Source: a virus
Virus record (IMG/VR): IMGVR_UViG_3300009168_000032
Coordinates: 1-43,004 of that record
Direction: 5' to 3' (one strand)
Length of the DNA stretch: 43,004 nt
Shown here: piece by piece, positions 1-7,471 of the stretch
Layout of the letters: each line of letters starts with the position of its first letter
Numbering within the stretch: position 1 is the first letter of the stretch
Program-made: the position numbers and the translations under genes
Notes under the pieces: model-generated
The model's input: only the letters and a program-made list of their open reading frames with translations
Database searches by the model: none
Told to the model about the DNA's origin: nothing

Positions 1-123
1 ATGCTGCCTCGGGCGGAGGTTGATTGCCGCCGATCGTGGCGCGCGGGTTTACCGCTGGCGGCGCGGCCTCAATGGTGTAGGTCGGTCGCGGTGTGCGTCG
101 TCCGCCACCAGCGAACAGCGTGC
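1..123. repeat. Terminal redundancy, left copy
   Basis: Identical, base for base, to 42882-43004. It lies inside a coding gene that reads in frame through the join, so it most simply marks circular closure of the assembly (circular or circularly permuted genome) rather than a gene-free physical end. A true short direct terminal repeat cannot be excluded from sequence alone. Confidence 0.95.
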
Positions 124-502
124 CACCGCGCATGTCGGTCTGCGCCAGACTGCCGAGCGGCGAGCGCACCGGCAATTGTGAGCGCGCGTAGTCGGTCACG
201 TCTTTGCCAATTTGGTTCTGCAACGTCGCCTCGAGCTCGGTCATCGGGCCGCCATAGGCGCCGACGCGCGAGCGTGAGAAATTGGTCAGCTTCTCGATCG
301 GCTGCGCCAGCGCCTGCGCGATATTGAGCGCGCCGCGCGGTATACCTTCGGCTATTTTGTCGATACTTTCGTCACTAAACTCAGACGGACGGCGCACACC
401 GCGCGCCAGGCGCAGCGCCGCGGCCTCCTCCGCACTGAGCACAGGCGGGAACGTCGCGTTCGGATCGTAATCGTCAAGCCGGGCAAAATCACCAAGGGCC
501 AT
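1..502 (-). CDS. Virion-associated protein of unknown function, N-terminal part (gene wraps the join)
   Basis: This is the 5' part of a gene whose ATG is at 502-500. It reads open to base 1 and, on the circle, continues at 42881 in the same frame down to the stop at 41797, giving about 528 residues. The N-terminal part has an acidic, Ala-rich start and a central stretch predicted helical. A Pro/Ala-rich linker (PPPEAAF...PPVGPPAPAY) then crosses the join. It starts 1 nt after the stop of a 30-residue membrane peptide and follows the portal block, so it is probably a virion or ejected protein. The function is not recognised. Confidence 0.85.
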   Translation of the reverse strand, partial: MALGDFARLDDYDPNATFPPVLSAEEAAALRLARGVRRPSEFSDESIDKIAEGIPRGALNIAQALAQPIEKLTNFSRSRVGAYGGPMTELEATLQNQIGKDVTDYARSQLPVRSPLGSLAQTDMRGGTLFAGGGRRTPRPTYTIEAAPPAVNPRATIGGNQPPPEAA

Positions 503-503
503 G

Positions 504-596
504 TTAATGCGCCCCCTGCGGCTGCATCATCAGCGCGACGATCGCCGCGCCAACGGCGACGGCGAGCAAGACGTACACCGTGGTGCGGATGCTCAT
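504..596 (-). CDS. Small single-pass membrane peptide (30 aa)
   Basis: The ATG at 596-594 overlaps the stop of the 33-residue gene upstream (ATGA) and the TAA lies 1 nt before the next start at 502. It has one hydrophobic segment (about residues 7-23, YVLLAVAVGAAIVALMM) and a short polar tail. Its size and position beside another membrane peptide would suit a holin or holin-like accessory. That is inference from topology only. Confidence 0.6.
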   Translation of the reverse strand: MSIRTTVYVLLAVAVGAAIVALMMQPQGAH

Positions 597-694
597 CGGT
601 TCGCTCCAAAGGCAAACCACATGATCGCGAGGATCGCGATCGAGCCGATAATCACGATCGCGCCAGTCGCGTACTGCTTTTGCTCGGGGGTCAT
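593..694 (-). CDS. Small single-pass membrane peptide (33 aa)
   Basis: The ATG overlaps the stop of the 98-residue gene (ATGA) and its own stop overlaps the next ATG. The N-terminal MTPEQKQYATG is polar and is followed by about 18 hydrophobic residues (AIVIIGSIAILAIMWFAF). Tight coupling on both sides argues that it is translated. Function unknown; candidate holin or virion-membrane peptide. Confidence 0.6.
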   Translation of the reverse strand: MTPEQKQYATGAIVIIGSIAILAIMWFAFGANR

Positions 695-987
695 GGCGCG
701 CCACTCCCCTGCGTACCGGTATCAGCGAAGAGCTTCTTGAGCGCCTTGCCGATCGCATCGGAGCCGTCCGGGTCGAGCCGATCGGGCGGGTCGACCATGC
801 GCTGCGCCTGGCCGAGCAGGTCGGCGATCGCGGCCTGCTGTATCCGCTGCGGCGTGCCAATCATGGTCGGCGGCAGTGAGCGCGCCGGCGGCACTTGCGG
901 CAAGAACGGCTTAGGCACGACCGGGCGCTGTGGCTGCTGAAACTGCTGCCGTTGCGCCAGAAGCTCGGCAATGGCGTCGCGTATCAT
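691..987 (-). CDS. Hypothetical protein downstream of portal (98 aa)
   Basis: Starts inside the portal stop (ATGA at 987-984) and ends inside the next ATG. Helical N terminus (MIRDAIAELLAQRQQF), Pro-rich middle (residues about 17-42), then a second helical part with PPDRLDPDGSDAIGKALKKLF. No known domain recognised. The coupling to portal suggests a small virion or assembly factor. Confidence 0.65.
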   Translation of the reverse strand: MIRDAIAELLAQRQQFQQPQRPVVPKPFLPQVPPARSLPPTMIGTPQRIQQAAIADLLGQAQRMVDPPDRLDPDGSDAIGKALKKLFADTGTQGSGAP

Positions 988-3329
988 CGCGGCGGCCTCG
1001 CTGGTGGCTGCATCAATTTAAACTGCTGAGCCGAGCGCTGGTCCTGTGCGCGTTGCGCGTCGGCCTGCTGCTTGGCGCGCAGGGCGGCCTGCTGCATGTT
1101 GGCCTTCTCGGCGTCGCGCCGGCTATCCAAGGCAGCTTTTTGTGCATCGCGCTGCTGATCGGCCTGCAGCTTAGCCATGTCCATGTCGTGCTTTTCGCGG
1201 TCGTGCACCAACTTGAGCTGAGTTTGCTGCGCCTTGCCGCCATCATCGCCGCGGCGACTGTTGATCTCGGCCATCTTGATCTTCTCGCTACTCGCCACCT
1301 TCATCTTCTCGTGGCGATCGCGCATGCTCATTTCCTGCTGCTTGAGCTCGGCCTCGGTCTTGTCGCGCGCCTTAATGGCGTCGACCTTCATTTGCTCGAT
1401 CTGCAGCGCGGTCTCGTTCTGCAGCGTGATCGCGTCCTTGCCCTTGGGCTGGTCCGCCTTCACCTTCATTTGCTCGAGCAGATTGTCGACCGAGCCGTCG
1501 AGCTCGCGCCCGGCGCGGAACGGTGCGGTCGCAAACTTGATCAGCGCGCCACAAAACTCCGCCGACTGCGGCATGTTGCTCATCATGGTGTCGATCTGCT
1601 GCAGCATCGGGGTCAGCGCCCCGAGGAACTCGGCTCTCCTCTCTTTTTCGCCGTTCTCGTCGATCATCACCGTGCTATCGGTCTCGATGTCGAGCGTGAA
1701 CGCCTTCGACTTCTTGTCCTTGAGGAAGCGCATCACTTGCTCGAGCGTCGGCTTTTCATTGATGCGCTTGAGCGTCTGCTGCCCGGTCTCGATCGCCTGC
1801 TCGACCTGTTGCTGCGCCTGCTGCACCGCCTGCGGGTCGGTCTGCTGCTTCTGGGCAAAGCGCGGGTCAGCCTGCGCCTGCTCCCATTGCATTTGCTGTT
1901 GCTGGATCTGCTGATGCAGCTCTTGGATCTGTTGCTGCTGCATCGCCTGCGTCGGCAGCTGCGTCTGTGACATCTCAATGAGCGTGACCTGGCTAAACTC
2001 CTCGGTCATGATCTCGCCGCTGATCGTCACCAAGTCCTTGGCAATGCGCACCAGCTCCTGCTGCTTGTCGCGAATGCGCGTTGAGCCAAACTGCGTCTTG
2101 AGCTCCTGCGCGCCGAGCGTCTCGCGCGCGTCAGTCGAGCCGCGCATGATGTCGGCCAGGCCCGTCACCTGGTAGATGTCGTCAATCACTTGCTTGCGGA
2201 TCGTCACCAGCTGCGTGACAGTCGCGGCGATCATGTCGATCGGCATCCAGATGATGGTCTCCTTCGAGCCACCAAACGCCGCCCAGTTACTGATCGGCAC
2301 CATGATGGTGCCGGGCGTGTTCATCTTCAGCGCAGTCTCGATCGCCTCGGCCAGCTCGCCGCCACCCGCCGGATAGAACCCCTTCGCCTGCAGCGCCTGC
2401 GACAGTGCGTGAATGCGTGCGGTAAGGTCGTTCACCTCGTCGAGCTGGTCGCGATACTGCAGCACTTCGGGGACGGGAATAAGCGAGCCGGGCTGCACCG
2501 TGCTGTACGCGGGTTTGGGGCACGGGAAGAAATCTTGCAGCTTGAGATGCGGCTCGTCCTCATCGAGAATGTCTTCGCAACCCTTGGCGACCCACACAAC
2601 GCGGCGCATCTCTTTGTGCCAGATCTCCCAGAACTTGGCGCGCTCACGATTGTCAGTGCCGCCGATCTCCTCGGCGTCGCGGTCGACCTTGTACTCGGCG
2701 TCTTGGTAGGCGTAACCGGAATACTTCTTGAAGCGATCGCGCGCCTCCTCGCGCGTTAAGTAGCTCGCCGCCGCGACCCAGGGCACCTCACGCCAGTTGC
2801 GCGCCAAGCCGTGCAGGAAGTCGCGTCGATTTTTATGATCAATGCACACTTTCTCGTAGTCGTAGTCCTTGCCGGCGCTCTCATAGCGACACCAGGCAAC
2901 GCCGCGCGAATGCAAGATGACATCGTCGCGCACCAGCTTCATTAACTCGTCGATATGCGCCAGGTCGAACGACACCACACAGCAGCGCTCGAGCAATTCG
3001 GAGGCGGCCTGATAGACCGGTCTCCTATCCTTGAATTTTGGTACCACAACCGGGACTGGCGGCTTGGCGTAGATGCTTGGCTTTAAGACTTCCGTGTTGG
3101 CCCAGAACATCTGAAACTCGCGATCGCGGTTCATCTGCGCTAACCGCTCGAGATTAGCGTAGCGCTTATCGATGTTATCGCAGCGATCGTTCCAGTCCTC
3201 GAATGCCTTCTCACTCTCCTCGAGCAAGTTGATCCAAGCCTTCGCGCTCTTGGGCTCGAGCGAAGGGTTGTACTCGAGATCGTCGTGACGAATGTCATCG
3301 TCAACGCGGTCTGACGGTTCCTCGGCCAT
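984..3329 (-). CDS. Portal protein
   Basis: A 781-residue protein directly downstream of the terminase genes. It forms the dodecameric DNA channel at the capsid vertex and docks terminase and head-tail adaptor. Length and order (terminase, small gene, portal) fit the long portals of P22-like podoviruses (about 700-800 aa). The N-terminal part (YANLERLAQMNRDREFQMFW..TEVLKPSIYAKPPVP) and the core (VTGLADIMRGSTDARETLGAQELKTQFGS, about residues 380-410) are the blocks I recognise from this family. Residues about 460-530 are Gln-rich and helical. The last 170 residues are a long charged coiled coil, compatible with a C-terminal barrel. ATG abuts the stop of the 73-aa gene. Confidence 0.9.
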   Translation of the reverse strand: MAEEPSDRVDDDIRHDDLEYNPSLEPKSAKAWINLLEESEKAFEDWNDRCDNIDKRYANLERLAQMNRDREFQMFWANTEVLKPSIYAKPPVPVVVPKFKDRRPVYQAASELLERCCVVSFDLAHIDELMKLVRDDVILHSRGVAWCRYESAGKDYDYEKVCIDHKNRRDFLHGLARNWREVPWVAAASYLTREEARDRFKKYSGYAYQDAEYKVDRDAEEIGGTDNRERAKFWEIWHKEMRRVVWVAKGCEDILDEDEPHLKLQDFFPCPKPAYSTVQPGSLIPVPEVLQYRDQLDEVNDLTARIHALSQALQAKGFYPAGGGELAEAIETALKMNTPGTIMVPISNWAAFGGSKETIIWMPIDMIAATVTQLVTIRKQVIDDIYQVTGLADIMRGSTDARETLGAQELKTQFGSTRIRDKQQELVRIAKDLVTISGEIMTEEFSQVTLIEMSQTQLPTQAMQQQQIQELHQQIQQQQMQWEQAQADPRFAQKQQTDPQAVQQAQQQVEQAIETGQQTLKRINEKPTLEQVMRFLKDKKSKAFTLDIETDSTVMIDENGEKERRAEFLGALTPMLQQIDTMMSNMPQSAEFCGALIKFATAPFRAGRELDGSVDNLLEQMKVKADQPKGKDAITLQNETALQIEQMKVDAIKARDKTEAELKQQEMSMRDRHEKMKVASSEKIKMAEINSRRGDDGGKAQQTQLKLVHDREKHDMDMAKLQADQQRDAQKAALDSRRDAEKANMQQAALRAKQQADAQRAQDQRSAQQFKLMQPPARPPR

Positions 3330-3551
3330 TTACAGGCTCACCATCTCGACGTGCAGCATCGGGTTCTCGGTCAATCCTGGACTAGTTACCGGCGCCCTGG
3401 TCTTAAGATGAATAGGCGGCCCGACGCCCATGTCGGCCATCAGCTTGCCGGTCGACCAATAGAGGCGAACGATATGATCGGCGTTGACGTAGTCGTCATT
3501 CATGCCGGCCAGAAAACGCTTAGCGACGTAGGTGCCGCCCGAGCTGCTCAT
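3330..3551 (-). CDS. Hypothetical protein between terminase and portal (73 aa)
   Basis: Starts in the terminase stop (ATGA, 3551-3548) and ends immediately before the portal ATG. Contains KRFLAGMNDDYVNADHIVRLYW and a Pro-rich second half. The compact beta-like pattern is unassigned. Its position between terL and portal, and its coupling to both, imply a packaging or head role. Confidence 0.6.
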   Translation of the reverse strand: MSSSGGTYVAKRFLAGMNDDYVNADHIVRLYWSTGKLMADMGVGPPIHLKTRAPVTSPGLTENPMLHVEMVSL

Positions 3552-4909
3552 AGCCGCATCCCTTTCCGATCGTCACGCGGTGGCGGAATGACAAAGCCAG
3601 TGCGCTGCGGCGCCTTCACTTCGCGCGCCGGCGCCGCGCGCCAGGACAGCGACAAATAGCGAAACGCATCCGCAGGATGGCTCGTCCAATCGTGTACGGC
3701 ACTGGCGCGGAACGCCTTCTTGTCGTCGTCCCACTCGCGCCGGTACTGCTCTAAGGCACTAACGCCACCTTCTTCGCACCGCGGGTGGAACACACAAAGG
3801 GGCAGGGTTCGCCGCGCTGCGTTGATCCCATCATCAACTGAGTGACCCGGTACCAGCATAGGCCGGAGGCCGAGTGAGCGCATCGTCTCAACACGGGAAC
3901 GTCCGGTGCCCATTTCGCGCGCCTTGGCGTCGTGCGGCACCCAGTCGTCACCGGCTTTCCAGCCATGCTCTGCGTCCTCTTTCGCTAGTGCATCGCGCCA
4001 CCACTCAAGGCCAACGCCGCTGGTTGCCAGATGCGAGTAGATGAACACCTGACTTCCGACAATGCTCCATTTCCACACCGAGGTGTCATCACCGATACCC
4101 AAATCCCAAGCCCTGTTGACTGGCGTGCCGGGCGGGGGCGAGATCTCGGCAATACGCCCCTCAGCGCGCACTTGCGCCATCTCGTGGGCATAGAAGGCGC
4201 CGAGCACAGCCGCGTTGAAGTCGCAGTACAGTTCCTGACGGTAGAGCGCATTGCCCATGTCGACGCCGAACACCGCGGCGTATTCCTTCTTGGTTTCAGC
4301 AAGCTGCTCGACTGTGAGCGCGCCGGTGTCCTCGACGGTGAGCAGTTGATAGAACCAGTCAGGTGACTGCTCGGCGTAGAGCGCCATCGCGTGCGCGTGA
4401 TTGCGTCCCCTTGGCGTCGTAATAAAAACCGCGACGCCGTTATTCTCCTCGAGAATAGGCCGGTAATAGGCCCACGCACTAGGATTAGCGAGCGACCACT
4501 CCGAGAACACGATAATCATCGGCGATGCGCCAACCGTGCGCGAATGTTGGTCGCTGCCTACGACCTGAAATGTCGATCCGTTTTTAAAGCGGATAAACAT
4601 TTCGTTGTCGTTGGTATTTTCTCTTAAAATATCCGGAAAGGCTTCATCGATACGACGCATGCCGGTGTGCGGATTAACCGCGGTCCAAATCGCCTTACGG
4701 CCCTGATTGTATTCGGGCAAACAGTACCAGACGTTTCCGACCCGCTTGTGCATCTCCATCGCGCAGTAGTGCAACGCGATGTCGTCTTTGCCGGCACGCC
4801 GGTGCCACACCGCATACGCACGCTTGCCGCCGTCCGCTAAATAGTCCCAGAGCGGCTGCTGATACTCGCGCTCCTCCCAACCATTATGCGGCAGGTCGAC
4901 GTCGGGCAT
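3548..4909 (-). CDS. terL: Terminase large subunit
   Basis: The ATP-driven motor that packages DNA and cuts concatemers. Visible in 453 residues: Walker A-type WHRRAGKDD (35-43); a Walker B-like strand MIIVFSEW (131-138) with E137 as the likely catalytic Glu; the coupling motif TTPRGRN (164-170). A C-terminal RNase H-like nuclease has D269 (RAWDLGIGDD), D327 (PHDAKA) and D407/D414 (HDWTSHPADAFRY). Length fits the 400-550 aa usual for the family. Start by TAATG overlap with the small-subunit candidate. Packaging type (pac, cos or DTR) cannot be told reliably by eye. Confidence 0.95.
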   Translation of the reverse strand: MPDVDLPHNGWEEREYQQPLWDYLADGGKRAYAVWHRRAGKDDIALHYCAMEMHKRVGNVWYCLPEYNQGRKAIWTAVNPHTGMRRIDEAFPDILRENTNDNEMFIRFKNGSTFQVVGSDQHSRTVGASPMIIVFSEWSLANPSAWAYYRPILEENNGVAVFITTPRGRNHAHAMALYAEQSPDWFYQLLTVEDTGALTVEQLAETKKEYAAVFGVDMGNALYRQELYCDFNAAVLGAFYAHEMAQVRAEGRIAEISPPPGTPVNRAWDLGIGDDTSVWKWSIVGSQVFIYSHLATSGVGLEWWRDALAKEDAEHGWKAGDDWVPHDAKAREMGTGRSRVETMRSLGLRPMLVPGHSVDDGINAARRTLPLCVFHPRCEEGGVSALEQYRREWDDDKKAFRASAVHDWTSHPADAFRYLSLSWRAAPAREVKAPQRTGFVIPPPRDDRKGMRL

Positions 4910-5154
4910 TATTTCTTAGTCCTCACGCGATAAACGAGATTAACGTTAATCGGACCTTCTTCCTCATCGCCGCTATGTTTATGTTTTTGCGTCGGCACGC
5001 CCCAGCCACGATCAAGCAACGTCTTATTCGCCGCCAGCTTCACGCCTTCGTCCAGCGCATTCTCGGCGAGACCCTCAATGCGCCGTATCGCGCTCTCAGT
5101 ATGCACGCGTGCCAAAGACCGCACGTCTACTATTGTCCTAGCTTTTACAGGCAC
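4909..5154 (-). CDS. Probable terminase small subunit / terminase-associated DNA-binding protein
   Basis: 81 residues, GTG start (5154-5152), immediately upstream of terL with TAATG coupling. The segment LARVHTESAIRRIEGLAENALDEG followed by KLAANKTLLDRGWGVPTQ matches a short-protein pattern often found just upstream of terL in proteobacterial phages. I take it as the small subunit that recognises the packaging site. It is shorter than classical TerS (about 140-180 aa), so it could be only a partial functional equivalent. Confidence 0.65.
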   Translation of the reverse strand: MPVKARTIVDVRSLARVHTESAIRRIEGLAENALDEGVKLAANKTLLDRGWGVPTQKHKHSGDEEEGPINVNLVYRVRTKK

Positions 5155-5340
5155 TTAGCTCGGCGTAGCCCCTCCCTGTTGCAACCGCTCAATATCAGCG
5201 CGCAGCGCACGCAGGCGCTGATCGATGGCGTGCAGTTCGTCAGCGATTTTGATGGCCAGCAACGCCAGGTCGGACAAGAGGTTGGCGCGTGCGCGTGCCG
5301 TCTCATGGTCCGTGATCGGGACCACCCGCAAATGTGACAT
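5155..5340 (-). CDS. Small coiled-coil protein at head of late block (61 aa)
   Basis: Residues about 16-55 form one long amphipathic helix (ARANLLSDLALLAIKIADEL..IDQRLRALRADIERLQQ). No membrane segment. Ends directly before the GTG of the small-terminase candidate, so it is the first gene of the late block. Function unknown; possibly a partner of terminase. Confidence 0.55.
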   Translation of the reverse strand: MSHLRVVPITDHETARARANLLSDLALLAIKIADELHAIDQRLRALRADIERLQQGGATPS

Positions 5341-5396
5341 GAGCGTAAGCGTCCCGCGACCCGGCGCAGGACCATGCGTCAGTCAGTGCGAAATAG

Positions 5397-5672
5397 TCAA
5401 GCCGTAGGGGGAGTTAGGTGGTCGGCTACCACGGGTCGACGCTTCGCCTTACGCGTTCGCACCCCATGCGAGAGGCCGAGCTGTGCCATCAGCCGCAGCA
5501 ACATGACGGTCGCGGGTGGGACGTTAGCCTCGCCGCTGATGTAGCGCGCGCTGGTGCGCTGCGAGACGCCAAGAAAGCGTGCTGCGGAGGACTGGTTCAG
5601 GCCCAAGGCAGTGATCGTCCGATCATAATCGCGCGGCGACATTGTCCGGTTAGTGCGCCAACTCGTATCCAT
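5397..5672 (-). CDS. XRE-like helix-turn-helix transcriptional regulator
   Basis: 91 residues from the ATG at 5672, chosen because GAGG lies 6 nt upstream and because a promoter -10 (5706-5701) overlaps any longer start at 5702. The segment DYDRTITALGLNQSSAARFLGVSQRTSARYISG is a lambda-repressor/XRE-type HTH (about residues 15-47), followed by NVPPATVMLLRLMAQLGL, common in short phage and toxin-antitoxin regulators. It is transcribed divergently from the early operon and is well placed to bind the inverted repeat between the two promoters. No peptidase or dimerisation domain is visible, so it is Cro- rather than CI-like in size. Confidence 0.8.
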   Translation of the reverse strand: MDTSWRTNRTMSPRDYDRTITALGLNQSSAARFLGVSQRTSARYISGEANVPPATVMLLRLMAQLGLSHGVRTRKAKRRPVVADHLTPPTA

Positions 5673-5700
5673 AGTGAGCCTCATCCTATTGCTGCGGCTC

Positions 5701-5728
5701 AAGATAAACTTTTCTGAAAATATGTCAA
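5701..5728 (-). promoter_or_regulatory. Promoter of the XRE-like regulator
   Basis: On the minus strand TTGACA (5728-5723), 16-nt spacer, TATCTT (5706-5701). Predicted start of transcription lies near 5694, about 22 nt before the regulator ATG. Confidence 0.6.
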
Positions 5729-5736
5729 ATTGGCTA

Positions 5737-5764
5737 TTGACAGGTTGGCATAGTTTGATAGGAT
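5737..5764 (+). promoter_or_regulatory. Early promoter, divergent from the regulator promoter
   Basis: TTGACA (5737-5742), 16-nt spacer, TAGGAT (5759-5764), about 25 nt before the first early ATG at 5791. Its -35 is the inverted copy of the -35 of the opposing promoter. TGTCAA and TTGACA are separated by 8 nt, so one protein bound to this palindrome would block both promoters. Confidence 0.65.
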
Positions 5765-5790
5765 TACGTCATCAACAACGGAGCAAGCAG

Positions 5791-5949
5791 ATGGACGCGC
5801 GCATCACCAAAGGCCACTTCGAGACCTACAGCCTGATCAACACCGAGACCGGCAAGACCGAAGAGACCGGCCACCTCTACGTAGTCGCCAAGGATCGCCA
5901 GAACATCCTCTGGGCGCGCGGCATCAAAACCAAGCTGGTTGCCGAATAA
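5791..5949 (+). CDS. Small early protein (52 aa)
   Basis: Start ATG at 5791 preceded by GGAG at 5780-5783. Sequence begins MDARITKGHFETYSLINTET and contains GHLYVVAKDRQNILWARG: short, basic, predicted beta-rich. First gene after the early promoter. Not recognised; early genes in this position commonly modify host functions, which is only a positional inference. Confidence 0.65.
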   Translation: MDARITKGHFETYSLINTETGKTEETGHLYVVAKDRQNILWARGIKTKLVAE

Positions 5950-5974
5950 CCCTCACTCAACGGAGCACACGACC

Positions 5975-6151
5975 ATGACCGCAGTCCGCATCCAGCTTTT
6001 CAACGCCCACAAGGAACTCCTGGCCACGTACGACGCCCCCGTGAAGGACGAATTTGAGGTCGACCACGTCGGCACCACCGCCCTCATAAAGCTCCTGCGA
6101 AACAGCTGGAGCGTCACACCCGGCGACGTCATCCGCATCAACAAGATCTAA
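5975..6151 (+). CDS. Small early protein (58 aa)
   Basis: ATG at 5975 with GGAG about 9 nt upstream; an in-frame ATG at 5939 lacks such a site and overlaps the previous gene. Pattern MTAVRIQLFNAHKELLATYDAP followed by a helix and RINKI suggests a compact alpha/beta fold. Unassigned. Second gene of the early operon. Confidence 0.65.
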   Translation: MTAVRIQLFNAHKELLATYDAPVKDEFEVDHVGTTALIKLLRNSWSVTPGDVIRINKI

Positions 6152-6162
6152 GGAACGCCACA

Positions 6163-6372
6163 ATGACCCAACTCGAAAGCCTATTCCCGGGCAATCAGCT
6201 GATCGAGGGTCGCCAGGTCCGCGACCTCTACGAGCTGCGCGAGTTTGTCGACACGGCCATCGAGGCCACCGGCAACGTCGCCTTGGACGTGCCGATGGAC
6301 ATGCGCCTGATCAAAAAGGTTAACCCGCGTACCGGAAGGGATATTTACGACCTCGAAATTACCCGCTGGTAG
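6163..6372 (+). CDS. Small early protein (69 aa)
   Basis: AAGGA lies about 9 nt before the ATG. Contains QVRDLYELREFVDTAIEATG and a C-terminal RTGRDIYDLEITRW. No known domain. Its 3' end overlaps by 14 nt the end of the convergent minus-strand gene 6359-6718, so the two operons collide tail to tail with no terminator between them. Confidence 0.65.
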   Translation: MTQLESLFPGNQLIEGRQVRDLYELREFVDTAIEATGNVALDVPMDMRLIKKVNPRTGRDIYDLEITRW

Positions 6373-6718
6373 GCTTGGCCTTTGGTGTCGCGCCGGTATC
6401 CTCCTGGATGCCGGCGCGATGCTTTTGCATCACACTCAAGACCGCGTTGAATACCGCCTCAAACGCCGCCAGTTTGCTCACCGCCTCATCGCGGTCCTGC
6501 CGCCAGGTGGTGATGTCATTCTGCGCCCGCTCGTAGGCGAGCGAGAGGGCGTCGTGCTCGGCTTTCAGCCCGCGGTACTCAGTTTGCAGACTATCAAACT
6601 TTCCCTGGCAGGCGTCGCGTTCGGCCTCGACCTCCTGCACCGCCGCCAGACCCGCTGCCACGCGATGTTGACGGGTCTCAGTCATGCCCGACATTTCAAT
6701 TTTTCCGTTCCAGTCCAT
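6359..6718 (-). CDS. Coiled-coil protein (119 aa)
   Basis: Starts by TAATG overlap with the upstream gene, GGGGAGG about 6 nt before. Residues about 20-100 are one charged, heptad-like helix (AAVQEVEAERDACQGKFDSL and onward, with HDALSLAYERAQNDITTW). Function unknown; last gene of the minus operon that runs from the VRR-NUC/primase side. Confidence 0.65.
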   Translation of the reverse strand: MDWNGKIEMSGMTETRQHRVAAGLAAVQEVEAERDACQGKFDSLQTEYRGLKAEHDALSLAYERAQNDITTWRQDRDEAVSKLAAFEAVFNAVLSVMQKHRAGIQEDTGATPKAKPTSG

Positions 6719-7017
6719 TAGTGCCTCCCCTTTTTGCTAAACTTATCCCAGCCACCGCCCGCCTCAACCGCCTCGAGAAACGACGGGATGAGGCTCATCA
6801 CCATGTTTCCGTGCTGCGCGACAATCGCCATTGCCACGGCCTTGGGGTCGTGGTCGTCAAGATCCTCGTCCTGCATGATGCCGGCCACCAGCATGGCGGT
6901 TAATAACGCTAAGGCGCCGCCGACGTCCTCCATCGATTGACCGGCAAACACCTCATTGGCCTTTTGCGACAGCGCCTCCCAGCGCTGCATGGCCGCCCGG
7001 TAGATGTCCTCATTCAT
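6718..7017 (-). CDS. Hypothetical helical protein (99 aa)
   Basis: Start taken at 7017 (MNEDIYRAAMQRWEAL), where ATGA overlaps the upstream stop and GGAGG lies 7-8 nt before; a longer frame to 7074 would bury the neighbour's C terminus. Contains a hydrophobic Ala/Leu/Met helix (GGALALLTAMLVAGIMQDED) and IVAQHGNMVMSLIPSFLEAV. Unassigned; the helix is flanked by acidic residues and need not be membrane-spanning. Confidence 0.6.
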   Translation of the reverse strand: MNEDIYRAAMQRWEALSQKANEVFAGQSMEDVGGALALLTAMLVAGIMQDEDLDDHDPKAVAMAIVAQHGNMVMSLIPSFLEAVEAGGGWDKFSKKGRH

Positions 7018-7445
7018 TTGCGGCACCTCCACGAGGAGCCGTACCACACCGTCCGCATCTGGTTCTTGATGCACAGCACCTGGGCCGGGCGGTCGTCCTC
7101 ACCCAGCTTCTTGGCCTTCGGCAAAGCCACCTGGGTTCGGATCGGATCATGCCGCAGCCGATTGCCCGGCACAGGAACCACCCCCGTGGCCTCTGGGAGC
7201 CCCGTGGGCGCATTTTGCTCCTTCGGGGTGAACCGATCACTGGGCGGGGGCTGATTACTGATCCAGCGGTCGGATGCCGCCGGCCCGAACCAACGCTGAT
7301 CGAAGGACGGCGTGATCGGGATGGTGCGCACCACCCGCGGACCGTCGAGATCCGGGTCAGGGTAACGGTCGCCCTTTTGGGCGGCCGCAGGGGTCGCGAA
7401 CAGGGTGGCTGCGAGCGCAGCCACACATCGATTTAGCGTCGTCAT
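7014..7445 (-). CDS. Secreted protein with signal peptide (143 aa)
   Basis: An N-terminal Sec signal peptide is clear: MTTLNR, then a hydrophobic CVAALAATLFA, then a cleavable TPAAA before QKGD (about residue 22). The mature part is Pro-rich (residues about 25-95) and ends in a small two-cysteine module, C(IKNQMRTVWYGSSWR)C, that may form a disulfide in the periplasm. I know similar short phage/prophage proteins only as unknowns. Possible roles for a periplasmic phage protein are lysis or blocking of superinfection, with no direct support here. GGAG lies 7 nt before the ATG. Confidence 0.7.
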   Translation of the reverse strand: MTTLNRCVAALAATLFATPAAAQKGDRYPDPDLDGPRVVRTIPITPSFDQRWFGPAASDRWISNQPPPSDRFTPKEQNAPTGLPEATGVVPVPGNRLRHDPIRTQVALPKAKKLGEDDRPAQVLCIKNQMRTVWYGSSWRCRK

Positions 7446-7471
7446 TTTGGTGCTCCGTTGTTGTCGGCGTT

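Noticed and set aside
930-1970. Long plus-strand frame (346 aa) opposite the portal gene
   Set aside because: Leu/Arg/His-rich composition typical of the antisense of a high-G+C gene; the portal frame on the minus strand is clearly coding and in operon with its neighbours.
5397-5702. Longer regulator start at 5702 (101 aa)
   Set aside because: It overlaps the predicted -10 of its own promoter (5706-5701) and lacks a ribosome-binding site; the ATG at 5672 has GAGG at good distance.
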